In this document: positions 8,491 to 15,955 of the stretch, piece by piece
Layout: each line of letters opens with the position of its first letter
Position numbering within the stretch: position 1 is the stretch's first letter
Assembly (NCBI GenBank): GCA_934370925.1
Contig: CAKRNG010000009.1
Coordinates: 9,327 to 73,326 of the forward strand
Direction of reading: 5' to 3'
DNA length: 64,000 bases
Origin: an uncultured Lacticaseibacillus sp.
GTDB lineage: Bacteria > Bacillota > Bacilli > Lactobacillales > Lactobacillaceae
Translations under genes and position numbers: made by a program
Notes under the pieces: generated by a model
The model's database searches: none
Told to the model about the DNA's origin: nothing
What the model saw: only the letters and a program-made list of their open reading frames with translations

Positions 8491-8510
8491 CTGTGTGGTC
8501 GACCACACAG
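8491..8510. promoter_or_regulatory. Perfect 20-bp palindromic operator in front of the MarR gene
   Basis: CTGTGTGGTCGACCACACAG is its own reverse complement and ends where the ribosome binding site GAGGA begins. MarR proteins bind such palindromes as dimers and commonly repress their own gene, so this is the probable autoregulatory site. Confidence 0.8.
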
Positions 8511-8519
8511 GAGGAAAAC

Positions 8520-8954
8520 ATGATTGTCTTTGATGATTACCCGCTCGGTGCTGCCGTTCTAAAGATTTTCAGCGCCCATTTAACACGTTCAGAACCCGCC
8601 ATCCGCGCCCTAGGTCTCTACCCCGGACAAGAAATGATTTTGATGGCGTTATTACGCGACGACAAGCAATCGCAAAGTGCCCTCGTGCAACAGCTCAACG
8701 TTGACCACTCGACCGTGGCAAAATCCGTTTCACGCTTGCTCAAAATCGGCATTGTGTCGACGGAGAAATCCACTGTCGATAAACGTGTTTCGCTGGTCAC
8801 CCTAACCCCAAAAGGCAGAGCGCTTGCGGAACAGGTTCGCACCATCTGCCGCGATATTGAGGAATCCTCGCTAATCGGTATCACAGATGAAGACCAAGCC
8901 GCGTTCCTACGCGTTGCAGATAAAATCATTCACAATTTGAAAAACCAGGACTAA
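8520..8954 (+). CDS. MarR-family transcriptional regulator
   Basis: 144 residues with the winged helix-turn-helix of MarR: MILMALLRDDKQSQSALVQQLNVDHSTVAKSVSRLLKIGIVSTEKSTVDKRVSLVTLTPKGRALAEQV, including the D-R wing tip. N- and C-terminal helices for dimerisation are present, so it is full length. ATG at 8520 follows GAGGAAAAC; an upstream in-frame ATG at 8493 lies inside the operator palindrome and is less likely. The convergent azoreductase gene next door is a candidate target (MarR-azoreductase pairs are common), though the same palindrome is not seen upstream of it. Confidence 0.9.
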   Translation: MIVFDDYPLGAAVLKIFSAHLTRSEPAIRALGLYPGQEMILMALLRDDKQSQSALVQQLNVDHSTVAKSVSRLLKIGIVSTEKSTVDKRVSLVTLTPKGRALAEQVRTICRDIEESSLIGITDEDQAAFLRVADKIIHNLKNQD

Positions 8955-8981
8955 CATCCTGAGTAGAAAAATAACACAATA

Positions 8982-9018
8982 GCGGTGTTGGGGGTAAATT
9001 CCCTCAGCACCGTTTTTG
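8982..9018. terminator. Terminator after the MarR gene
   Basis: GCGGTGTTGGGGG pairs imperfectly with CCCTCAGCACCG and is followed by TTTTTGTT. Confidence 0.65.
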
Positions 9019-9050
9019 TTATCTTCTAACCGCTTTGTGCTGCTCTGTTT

Positions 9051-9671
9051 CTAAAACTTCGCCGCAACCTTCTTGGCCTGCTCTTCAGCTGCCGTAACAA
9101 TTTCTTGCGCCTGATCGGGGAAATGGTCCATGCCTTCAACTGCGATTTTAGTCACTTCATCAACACCCAGATAAGTCATGGCGTCGTAAACATACTGTGT
9201 GCCGTCATCCTTACCGTCATAACGACCGCCTGCCGCTTGAATGTGGACGACCTTTTTACCCGGCACAAGCGCAACGTGACCCGTTGCTGTGTAACGGAAT
9301 GTCTCCTGCACAACCGTAATGGCATCCACCCAGCTCTTTAACTGCGCCGGAATACTCAGGTTCCACATGGGATTCGCAATCACGATTTTGTCGGCAGCTT
9401 TGAACTGTGCGAGCGCATTGTCAAATTGTCCCAATGCTCGTTGCGTTGCTTCGGGTAAATCCGTAAATGCCGTCCCCGCAGCAACCTGTCCCCATGCCGT
9501 TATCATCGCACCATCCAACGCCGGAAATTCGGGCGCAAACAAATCCAGCGTCTGAATCTGATCTTCCGGATTGGCTACGCGGTAAGCTTCCATGAACACA
9601 TCCAAAATATGAACTGACCGCGAGCGCGTCGCATCAAAGGGGTGCGCCTTAATCACCAAAACACGTTTCAT
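9051..9671 (-). CDS. azoR: FMN-dependent NADH-azoreductase
   Basis: 206 residues of the flavodoxin-like AzoR/NQO fold, which uses FMN and NAD(P)H to reduce quinones and azo compounds by two electrons. Visible features are the phosphate-binding start MKRVLVIKAHPFDATRSRS, the FMN loop NPMWNLSIPAQLKSWVDAI with the following FRYT, and the second loop QAAGGRYDG. ATG at 9671 is chosen because GGAG precedes it; the in-frame stretch running to 9788 begins inside a terminator and is not coding. Upstream (9690-9728) there is an imperfect inverted repeat TATCATGTTGGCC / GGCCACATTGATA that may be an operator. Confidence 0.9.
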   Translation of the reverse strand: MKRVLVIKAHPFDATRSRSVHILDVFMEAYRVANPEDQIQTLDLFAPEFPALDGAMITAWGQVAAGTAFTDLPEATQRALGQFDNALAQFKAADKIVIANPMWNLSIPAQLKSWVDAITVVQETFRYTATGHVALVPGKKVVHIQAAGGRYDGKDDGTQYVYDAMTYLGVDEVTKIAVEGMDHFPDQAQEIVTAAEEQAKKVAAKF

Positions 9672-9689
9672 TTGCTTTATCTCCGTATC

Positions 9690-9728
9690 TATCATGTTGG
9701 CCAATATGTTGCCGGCCACATTGATAGC
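9690..9728. promoter_or_regulatory. Imperfect inverted repeat upstream of azoR
   Basis: TATCATGTTGGCC and GGCCACATTGATA flank an 11-base spacer 20 bases before the azoR start. The position suits an operator; the binding protein is unknown. Confidence 0.4.
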
Positions 9729-9788
9729 ATACGCTGTTAATACGTGGTCGGCAACCTTTATTTTGTGTAAGGCAGACGCAAGCGCCAT

Positions 9789-9818
9789 TAAAAAAGCTAC
9801 CTCCGTTTAGAAGGTAGC
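9789..9818 (-). terminator. Terminator of the broken acetyltransferase unit
   Basis: On the minus strand GCTACCT...AGGTAGC is followed by TTTTTTAAT. It separates the acetyltransferase from azoR. Confidence 0.75.
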
Positions 9819-9858
9819 CAATATTGTTATTGATTGAACGACTTTGGATTCTGGTCGT

Positions 9859-10290
9859 TTACCGTTTAACCAAATGATCAATCGGGTACGGCTTGCCGAA
9901 TCCGTCAAGCTGATCCGTCGTTGCCACCGTGAATCCATGCTTCAAATAAAACCGCTTTGCATGGTCATTTTGCGCATTTACGTCAATTCGGTTAATTCCG
10001 GCGTGCTGAATCAACCAAGTTAAGATTGCGTGACCGTATCCCCGCCCGATGAAATCAGGATCGAGGAAGAGCATGACGAGCTCCGTACCTTGCGTGCCAC
10101 TAAATCCCACCATGTGCGTGCCATCAGACCACACTAGCAAATCAACCGCGCCTAAACTTTCAGGGACAATTTTCTTGTAAAATTCGATATCACGTTCCGC
10201 CAAAAAGTTGTGCGTTTGCTTCACGGATTTTTCCCAGACAGCCAGAATAACCGGCTAGTCTTGTTCAGTTGCAATCGTATGGGTTAACAT
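9859..10290 (-). pseudogene. GNAT acetyltransferase interrupted by an in-frame TAG
   Basis: A proper start exists at 10290 (GGAG, then ATG), giving MLTHTIATEQD, then TAG at 10255-10257, then in the same frame PVILAVWEKSVKQTHNFLAERDIEFY and a complete GNAT acetyl-CoA-binding core (LFLDPDFIGRGYGHAILTWLIQHAG) to the end. The intact ancestor would be 143 codons. The segment VWEKSVKQTHNFL matches the usual N-terminus of this GNAT branch, which shows that residues upstream of the stop are missing from any shorter product. Re-initiation at GTG 10224 (121 residues) is possible but lacks the first strand and a clear ribosome site. Confidence 0.75.
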
Positions 10291-10352
10291 AATGAATTCT
10301 CCTTGTTTAGTGTGTGATTAACCATCATTTTGGCTATACCCACCACACAAAC

Positions 10353-10832
10353 TCACTTATGATAAGGCCGCCCCGCATTAATCATAAACGCCCGATAAAT
10401 TTGTTCAATCAGTACCAACCGCATCAGCTGGTGCGGCAAGGTTAGTTTACCGAAACTAAGCGTATCATTTGCGCGTTTCATCACGTCACTAGACAATCCC
10501 AATGATCCCCCAATCACAAAGGTAATATCGGGATGACCATACGTGCCTAAATCTGCAATCTCTTTGGCGAACGCCTCGCTTGGCCGCTGCTTCCCCTCAA
10601 TTGCCAAGGCGATTACGTGTTCCTTATCCTTAATTTTGCTCAGGATGCGCTCACCTTCCTTAGCCTTAACTTCCAACATTTCAGAATCGGACAGGGTCTC
10701 CGGTGCCTTTTCATCCGCAACTTCAACAATCTCAACCTTTGCGAACGCGCCAAGACGTTTCTTGTATTCCTCAATTCCAGCCTTGAAGTATTTTTCCTTC
10801 AGCTTACCGACACCAATAATCTTTATATTCAC
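10353..10832 (-). CDS. rlmH: 23S rRNA pseudouridine-1915 N3-methyltransferase
   Basis: 159 residues of the SPOUT methyltransferase RlmH (YbeA), which methylates m3-pseudouridine 1915 in helix 69 of the large ribosomal subunit using SAM. The C-terminal trefoil knot [55 protein letters not shown] is intact. The start is GTG at 10832 after GAGGTG. In lactobacilli rlmH usually lies next to htrA at the end of the wal cluster; here htrA is 20.6 kb away. In staphylococci the 3' end of this gene is the SCC integration site, but I see no integrase beside it here. Confidence 0.96.
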   Translation of the reverse strand: MNIKIIGVGKLKEKYFKAGIEEYKKRLGAFAKVEIVEVADEKAPETLSDSEMLEVKAKEGERILSKIKDKEHVIALAIEGKQRPSEAFAKEIADLGTYGHPDITFVIGGSLGLSSDVMKRANDTLSFGKLTLPHQLMRLVLIEQIYRAFMINAGRPYHK

Positions 10833-10860
10833 GTGATTTCACCTCATGCTGATTTTTTGT

Positions 10861-10874
10861 ATTTCCCGGGAAAT
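10861..10874. other. 14-bp palindrome ATTTCCCGGGAAAT
   Basis: A perfect palindrome in the 87-base gap between rlmH and the XRE-ImmA gene. The identical 14-mer recurs at 58533, with near copies at 62981 and 19051. Confidence 0.6.
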
Positions 10875-10919
10875 ATTTATCACCCGTAAACCTTTCATAT
10901 ACGCACACGTCGTTTTTCC

Positions 10920-12083
10920 TCAAGTTCGACGCGGAAATAAAATAACATTATCGAACTTTCTGACTGCACTTTGTCGTTGATATTTATCAAAAAAATTCGC
11001 GTCTAACGCAAATAGTTGTGTTACGAATACTGGCGTGATTTTTAATTGGTGCATAAGTGCCCCAACTGTCAGCACGTGTTTGTCAAACAAAAGTGCCGTC
11101 AACGCCCGTAATCTACCTGGACGAACTGGCACCAATTTGTCATCCAGAGGTTCCATTGTTTGATACCCCTTCTTTGTGCGCTGACCAAAGAAATAACGTA
11201 ATTCTTGATAGCTCATTAAGCCTAGTGCGCGGGCGTGCATTGCCATTGCCGTTATCGATACCTGATAATGCTGTTTCATATCCAAATAAGCGTCCGGATT
11301 GGAGCGACGCGACAAATGTGAAAAGTCATCGGTAAACGATTCAACAGGTAATAATAGTTCCGCAGCAAACAGATGCGCCTCATTCTCAATTTCCTTATGT
11401 TCTTTGACCGTCAAAATTTCAAAATCAAGCGTTGTGTGCAGAAAGAGATGCCCTAATTCATGTGCTAAATCAAAATTATGACGAACAGCCGACTTTTTTT
11501 CTGACCCCAAGACAATCCAAGCACGGCCACTGTCAGTTATCGTTGAATACGCATCGATTTGTTCGCCAAACTTTTTTTCAACAACGTAAACACCCATTCG
11601 TTCCACTTTTGCCATTAAATCGCGATTATCCGTTAACGCCATCTGCTGCCGTACAACATTCGCAATCATACGTATCCGCGCCGGCGTATTTTCACCAGGC
11701 ATTATTTGCTGCACCTTCTGATACAACGTTCGAAACCCAGTCTGGTCCCCCGTTACAAAACGTTCAAAATACGTCACCAACGCATCCGCAAAGTTTAAAT
11801 AACTAGCTTCCATCTTCGTTTTCTTTCGACTAGAGCGATCTTTTGCGCGATAAGCAATATTTGCTTCGTGAACCACCACGCTAGGCGCACTTCCTGTCAT
11901 TAAAAACGCTGGTCTAACATTAAACATCTCTTGTATTGTCTGCAATGTAACACTTTTGGGCATGGTAGATTCCGTTTCATACTGCCAAATTGCTTGTTCT
12001 GTCACTTCTAGTTTTTCACTCAATTCCTTACGCGAATAACCATTTAATTCTCGAAGTGCTTGTAACTTTGACCCAATAAACAT
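10920..12083 (-). CDS. XRE-ImmA fusion: helix-turn-helix plus M78 zinc peptidase domain
   Basis: 387 residues. Residues 4-63 form an XRE helix-turn-helix (LRELNGYSRKELSEKLEVTEQAIWQYE). A ImmA/IrrE-type domain has the zinc motif HELGH at 208-212 and a following Glu region (IENEAHLFAAELLLP, about 230-244). Such proteins sense DNA damage or stress and cleave or inhibit repressors in ICEBs1 and Deinococcus, or act as toxin-antitoxin-like or phage-related regulators. AGGAG lies eight bases before ATG at 12083. A possible 58-codon ORF overlaps its 5' end. No obvious repressor target is nearby, and the function here is unknown. Confidence 0.85.
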   Translation of the reverse strand: MFIGSKLQALRELNGYSRKELSEKLEVTEQAIWQYETESTMPKSVTLQTIQEMFNVRPAFLMTGSAPSVVVHEANIAYRAKDRSSRKKTKMEASYLNFADALVTYFERFVTGDQTGFRTLYQKVQQIMPGENTPARIRMIANVVRQQMALTDNRDLMAKVERMGVYVVEKKFGEQIDAYSTITDSGRAWIVLGSEKKSAVRHNFDLAHELGHLFLHTTLDFEILTVKEHKEIENEAHLFAAELLLPVESFTDDFSHLSRRSNPDAYLDMKQHYQVSITAMAMHARALGLMSYQELRYFFGQRTKKGYQTMEPLDDKLVPVRPGRLRALTALLFDKHVLTVGALMHQLKITPVFVTQLFALDANFFDKYQRQSAVRKFDNVILFPRRT

Positions 12084-12204
12084 TAACGATGCTCCTGTTT
12101 TGTACCGGTCTCTCGACGTTGTTCCGTACCAGTGCTAATTTCATAACCAAACCATCAACAGTTCGTTGTGCCATTAACTCAGGAAATTCGAAATCACTCA
12201 TCAT
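12028..12204 (-). CDS. Possible small ORF overlapping the XRE-ImmA start
   Basis: 58 codons beginning ATGATG at 12204 after GAGGAAGCGTG, reading MMSDFEFPELMAQRTVDGL and ending at TAA 12028. It overlaps the XRE-ImmA gene by 56 bases in another frame. The ribosome site is good and the first 25 residues look protein-like, but the overlapping part may not be. It could be a small partner protein or a leader peptide coupling translation of the larger gene. Confidence 0.35.
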   Translation of the reverse strand: MMSDFEFPELMAQRTVDGLVMKLALVRNNVERPVQNRSIVNVYWVKVTSTSRIKWLFA

Positions 12205-12499
12205 CACGCTTCCTCGTAGAATTCACCCTTGAATTTTAGCATAGAATTTAAAGTCGAACCGCAAATTCAGTCGTTTTTTTAAAGCAATAATTACGTGAGG
12301 CACGCAAAACCATTTTCTTGACGTCACGCTAGCCTTCTTGATACACATGAGTCGACAACTAGCGAGTACGCAACATCGCCAGTAGTTTCTTTAGGAAACT
12401 ACTGGCGATTAAGAAAACGCTTTTACAAAAATTTTCCGCCCATTTGCCGCCAAAAAACGCCTACAAATCAGCATTCCTGCTCATCTATAGACGTTCACC
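12205..12499. other. Gene-free stretch with a strong hairpin at 12375-12409
   Basis: ATCGCCAGTAGTTTC pairs perfectly with GAAACTACTGGCGAT around a five-base loop. Neither strand has a following T run, so it is not a standard terminator, although it lies downstream of the recombinase-like gene on the minus strand. The promoter of the XRE-ImmA unit must also lie here. Confidence 0.6.
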
Positions 12500-13129
12500 T
12501 TACTGCGCACGTGGCATTTCTCGGAACCCCACGATGAGGTCGCCATTTTCCTGTGCGTACTCTTTAATTCGGTAAATCTGCTTGCGGTTAATCCCAACTG
12601 CCTTCGCAATTTGCGTCACGGGTAACCTCGCCGTGAGCATATCCAGCACATCACGATAGATGGCACGCTTCTGCGGGTTCGACGAATCTGGCGCGTACTC
12701 ACGCTTGCGACCGCGATCACCATGTGGGCGTTCATCTACCGCTAAGTTTGCCGGTTTAATCAGGTTTTGGTGCTTCATGTACCCTGATAAATCCCGAATC
12801 GCACACGTTAACTGCCAGCGTTCGCTCGCATCATGTACCGCCGTGAAGCTCGGGAAGTTGAGGATGTTTAAGCTCGTGTTGCGCGCGCAAACAGCATCCA
12901 ACGCCGCACTCAGATCGCAATTATCATCCCCGAACTGGGCCAAACTCGTCACGACGATTTCATCACCGGTATGTATGTATGACAACATCTCGCAGAAGCC
13001 TGGCCGTTCCACTGTTGGCAGTTTTGCCGAATCAGTGAATATTTTGCGTGCACCAGCTTTCTGGAGAAGTGAAAAATCTCCGTCTTTGTACTTCTGATTA
13101 GATTTACTCCAACTGTATCCGATTATAAT
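12500..13129 (-). CDS. Catalytically dead serine-recombinase-like protein, probable ATT start
   Basis: About 209 residues if started at ATT 13129. The fold follows the resolvase/invertase N-terminal domain (IIGYSWSKSNQ, ARKIFTDSAKLPTVERPGF, GDEIVVTSLAQFGDDNCDL) and ends in the usual helix-turn-helix (AIYRDVLDMLTARLPVTQIAKAVGINRKQIYRIKEY). The nucleophile region lacks the Tyr-Arg-Ser pattern and the D-R-L-G-R active-site arginines are replaced by AQFGD, so strand cleavage is unlikely. No ATG, GTG or TTG exists between the stop at 13166 and the conserved start, while GGAGGAAAGGGG sits in front of ATC-ATT. GTG at 13012 would cut the domain. It may serve as a DNA-binding regulator. Confidence 0.65.
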   Translation of the reverse strand: MIIGYSWSKSNQKYKDGDFSLLQKAGARKIFTDSAKLPTVERPGFCEMLSYIHTGDEIVVTSLAQFGDDNCDLSAALDAVCARNTSLNILNFPSFTAVHDASERWQLTCAIRDLSGYMKHQNLIKPANLAVDERPHGDRGRKREYAPDSSNPQKRAIYRDVLDMLTARLPVTQIAKAVGINRKQIYRIKEYAQENGDLIVGFREMPRAQ

Positions 13130-13141
13130 GATTGTTCGCCC

Positions 13142-13535
13142 CTTTCCTCCTAAATCATTAATTAACTATGAGTACCTTTATCATAAATTTAACTTAATTT
13201 TGTGTCAATACCCTCATTTACGTAATGACACGAACTTCGACACACCAAGCGCACCATATTGCACCGTACATTGATTAAAGTTGATTATCCGTATTTAATT
13301 TAAAAGTGTACATTCATTGGTCACTTCTCAGATTATTCTCCTTTCTGATTTAAGCATTTTCAAAACAAACGAACATTAACGAAAAGGGCTAACGTTTTAT
13401 TCGTTATTAATAATGAGCGACATTTGCAATAAACCCCCTTTTTTAATGCGCTTAAGATTTTTTTCAAAAACGTGTTGTTTACTATAGAAATTAAGTGCAA
13501 AATTAAGCCTGTTAAGCCTTCGAAAGGACGTTCTT
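13142..13535. other. AT-rich intergenic stretch
   Basis: About 390 bases with no supported gene. It must hold the promoters of the divergent recombinase-like gene and the first anion permease. AAAGGACG at 13521-13528 is the latter's ribosome site. Confidence 0.5.
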
Positions 13536-14645
13536 ATGGCAGCATTCAAGACTATCGTCAAAGACCGTGTGTTCCAAATCGCAGCAATCATTGCCGTCAT
13601 CAGTTTATTCTTTGCACGACCAAAGATGGCTGACATCAGTTTCACCACCCTGTGGTCACTGATTGGGATGATGACCGTTCTGCAGATATTCGAGCACTTA
13701 CACGTACTCGATTTCCTCGCTTACCGAATGACGACCGGCGCGAACAACGCCCGCCAGCTAACTGGTTTCTTCGTCGTTCTATCTTTCTTCGCTGCCATGT
13801 TCTTAACGAACGATATGGCGGTACTTACCTTTATGCCATTGTATTTGCGCATTGCGCGCAAGCTTAAATTACCTGAAGTTGTCCCCGCAACCGCCATTGC
13901 GATTGCGGCCAACACCGGGAGCTACATGACCCCGTTTGGGAATACGCACAATATTTTCCTGATGGCGACATTCCACATTCCGTTGATCGACTTCATGAAG
14001 TGGGTCATCCCCTTGTTTATCGTCTGTGCGCTTTTCCTTGCCGGTATGTTGTGGTTCGTGAAACCCATCCCTGTTCCGCGCGTCCCCGCTGAGGATTTGC
14101 GGATTAACACACGGCTGACCGGTTTCACCACCGTGATTGCGTTGATTGTCTTCGCATCCGTTCTTGATTTCATCCCCGCTTGGGTTGCCGCAATTATCGC
14201 AATCGCCTACTCCTTGTTGGTGGATTACAAAATTCTGGAGAACGTCGACTACGCGATTGTCTTCACGTTCGCTGCATTCTTCATCATCGTCAGCGACATC
14301 AAGCAGGTTCCTGCCGTTTCGAATCTGTTGCACACAATCATCCACGGTCCAACCTCTGTTTACCTGACCAGCATCGCGACGTCGCAGTTCATCTCGAACG
14401 TGCCAGCCACCGTGCTCGTCTCCCAGTTCACGCACCACCTTGCCGCCCTGTTTTATGGTTCCAACATCGGGGGGCTAGGCACCATGGTGGCAAGTATGTG
14501 CAACCTGCTTGCGTTCAAGCAGTTCGGTACGTACGCCAGCCATGAAAAACGCCACAAGTTCTTCGTTCCATTCTTGGTACTGAACTTCATTGGCCTCATC
14601 ATTATCGGCGGTCTCTGTTACTTCGCCGTTCTATATTTCGACTAG
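13536..14645 (+). CDS. Anion permease of the ArsB/NhaD/SLC13-like superfamily, copy 1
   Basis: 369 residues, about 10-11 membrane segments, from the ion transporter superfamily that includes citrate and arsenite carriers. Signature-like segments are FLTNDMAVLTFMPLYLRIARKL and TSIATSQFISNVPATVLVSQFT, two inverted-repeat-like motifs with Asn and Pro in the membrane. The gene is followed after 88 bases by a close paralogue, and a hairpin lies between them. The substrate is unknown; organic acids such as citrate or other divalent anions are guesses from the family. Confidence 0.8.
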   Translation: MAAFKTIVKDRVFQIAAIIAVISLFFARPKMADISFTTLWSLIGMMTVLQIFEHLHVLDFLAYRMTTGANNARQLTGFFVVLSFFAAMFLTNDMAVLTFMPLYLRIARKLKLPEVVPATAIAIAANTGSYMTPFGNTHNIFLMATFHIPLIDFMKWVIPLFIVCALFLAGMLWFVKPIPVPRVPAEDLRINTRLTGFTTVIALIVFASVLDFIPAWVAAIIAIAYSLLVDYKILENVDYAIVFTFAAFFIIVSDIKQVPAVSNLLHTIIHGPTSVYLTSIATSQFISNVPATVLVSQFTHHLAALFYGSNIGGLGTMVASMCNLLAFKQFGTYASHEKRHKFFVPFLVLNFIGLIIIGGLCYFAVLYFD

Positions 14646-14667
14646 CTAACAACTAAACACATCAACC

Positions 14668-14703
14668 AAAGAGGCATCCGCCATTGGTGGTCGCCTCTTT
14701 TTT
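14668..14703 (+). terminator. Terminator between the two permease copies
   Basis: AAAGAGGC pairs with GCCTCTTT and a T run follows, so the second permease gene likely has its own promoter or is reached by read-through. Confidence 0.7.
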
Positions 14704-14733
14704 ATGTTTACCCGCTCGCGAAAGGAAAGTTCA

Positions 14734-15843
14734 ATGTCCATCGTTAAACCTATCATCAAAGACCGTGTCTTCCAGATAGCAGCAGTCATCGCTATCCTAA
14801 GCCTCTTCTTGGCGCGACCACGGCTCGCAGATATCAACTTCACAACGCTATGGTCCCTGCTCGGGATGATGACCGTTATCCAAATTTTTGAATACCTACA
14901 CGTGCTTGATTTCCTCGCGTACCGGCTCACATCCGGCGCCCACACCGCACGCCAACTTACCTGGTTCTTCGTGCTTTTGTCGTTTGTTGCGTCCATGTTC
15001 TTAACGAACGACATGGCGGTTTTGACCTTCATGCCGCTTTACCTGCGCGTGGCCCGGAAGCTGGATCTCCCCGAGATTATTCCCGCCGCTGCAATTGCGA
15101 TGGCTGCGAACTTGGGGAGCTTCATGACCCCGTTTGGAAATTCCCACAATATCTTCCTGATGTCGAAGTTCAAGATTTCACTCGTGGACTTCGGTCTGTG
15201 GGTTCTACCACTGCTGGCAATTAGCCTGATTTTCTTGGGCGCAATGATGTTCTTCATCACGCCTAAAGAAGTGCCCGTGGTACCCGTTCAGGATTTGCGC
15301 GTTAACCCACGTTTGACCACGTTCACCTGTATCGTGGCCGTTCTGGTCTTCATCTCCGTCTTCGGCATTATCCCTCCTTGGGTTGCGGCCCTCGCAACCG
15401 TGGCATTCGCGGCGGCGCTCGACCGGAAAATTCTCAAGGAAGTCGACTACGGCATTATCTTTACCTTCATCGCCTTCTTCGTGATTGTGAGCGATATTCA
15501 ACAAGTACCACTCGTGGCGACCACGCTACACTCCCTGGAACACAGTGCAACCAGTGTATACCTGACCAGTATCGTGACGTCACAGGTTATGTCGAACGTA
15601 CCCGCAACGGTCCTAGTTGCGCAGTTCACCAACCACGTCGCCGCCCTGTTCTACGGGACGAACATCGGGGGAATGGGGACCATGATTGCCAGCCTGTGTA
15701 ACTTGCTCGCATTCAAACAGTTCGGCCTCTACGCCAGCCACGAGAAGCGCCTCAAGTTCTTCCTGCCCTTCGCCCTAATCAACTTCGCAGGGCTCGCAGT
15801 TATCGGGGGCGTTTGTTACTTCGCGGTGTTGTATTTTAGCTAG
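14734..15843 (+). CDS. Anion permease of the ArsB/NhaD/SLC13-like superfamily, copy 2
   Basis: 369 residues, the same length as copy 1 and, by eye, about two thirds identical to it along the full length, including FLTNDMAVLTFMPLYLRVARKL and TSIVTSQVMSNVPATVLVAQFT. This is a tandem duplication that has had time to diverge. ATG at 14734 follows GAAAGGAAAG; the in-frame ATG at 14704 lies on the terminator T run and is less likely. A perfect 22-bp hairpin ends the unit. A difference in substrate or regulation between copies is likely but not visible. Confidence 0.8.
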   Translation: MSIVKPIIKDRVFQIAAVIAILSLFLARPRLADINFTTLWSLLGMMTVIQIFEYLHVLDFLAYRLTSGAHTARQLTWFFVLLSFVASMFLTNDMAVLTFMPLYLRVARKLDLPEIIPAAAIAMAANLGSFMTPFGNSHNIFLMSKFKISLVDFGLWVLPLLAISLIFLGAMMFFITPKEVPVVPVQDLRVNPRLTTFTCIVAVLVFISVFGIIPPWVAALATVAFAAALDRKILKEVDYGIIFTFIAFFVIVSDIQQVPLVATTLHSLEHSATSVYLTSIVTSQVMSNVPATVLVAQFTNHVAALFYGTNIGGMGTMIASLCNLLAFKQFGLYASHEKRLKFFLPFALINFAGLAVIGGVCYFAVLYFS

Positions 15844-15849
15844 GCTGTG

Positions 15850-15885
15850 CAAAAAGACGGGTTGGCGCGCGACTAGATATAACGT
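15850..15885 (-). repeat. Diverged remnant of the repeat module
   Basis: GCGCGACTAGATATAACGTACATCC resembles the reverse complement of the module at 47311 (GCGACTGGATGTAACGTTCGTG) with several changes. It stands directly before a perfect hairpin, as the modules do in full copies. Confidence 0.4.
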
Positions 15886-15900
15886 ACATCCTTTTAAGAC

Positions 15901-15948
15901 AAAGAGGCCTCACAGAAATTCCGTTTGGAATTTCTGTGAGGCCTCTTT
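15901..15948. terminator. Bidirectional terminator, perfect 22-bp stem
   Basis: Positions 15901-15922 pair perfectly with 15927-15948 around GTTT. It separates the permease gene from the converging purine operon. Confidence 0.85.
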
Positions 15949-15955
15949 ATTTAAA

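Noticed and set aside
9672..9788. N-terminal extension of azoR
   Set aside because: It begins in a terminator and crosses a probable operator; ATG at 9671 has a ribosome site and the family start.
10255..10257. TAG read as pyrrolysine in the acetyltransferase
   Set aside because: No such system is known in lactobacilli and the position shows no conserved need for it; a nonsense mutation is simpler.
12660..13097. 145-codon plus-strand ORF opposite the recombinase-like gene
   Set aside because: It is the antisense shadow of a frame with clear family similarity.
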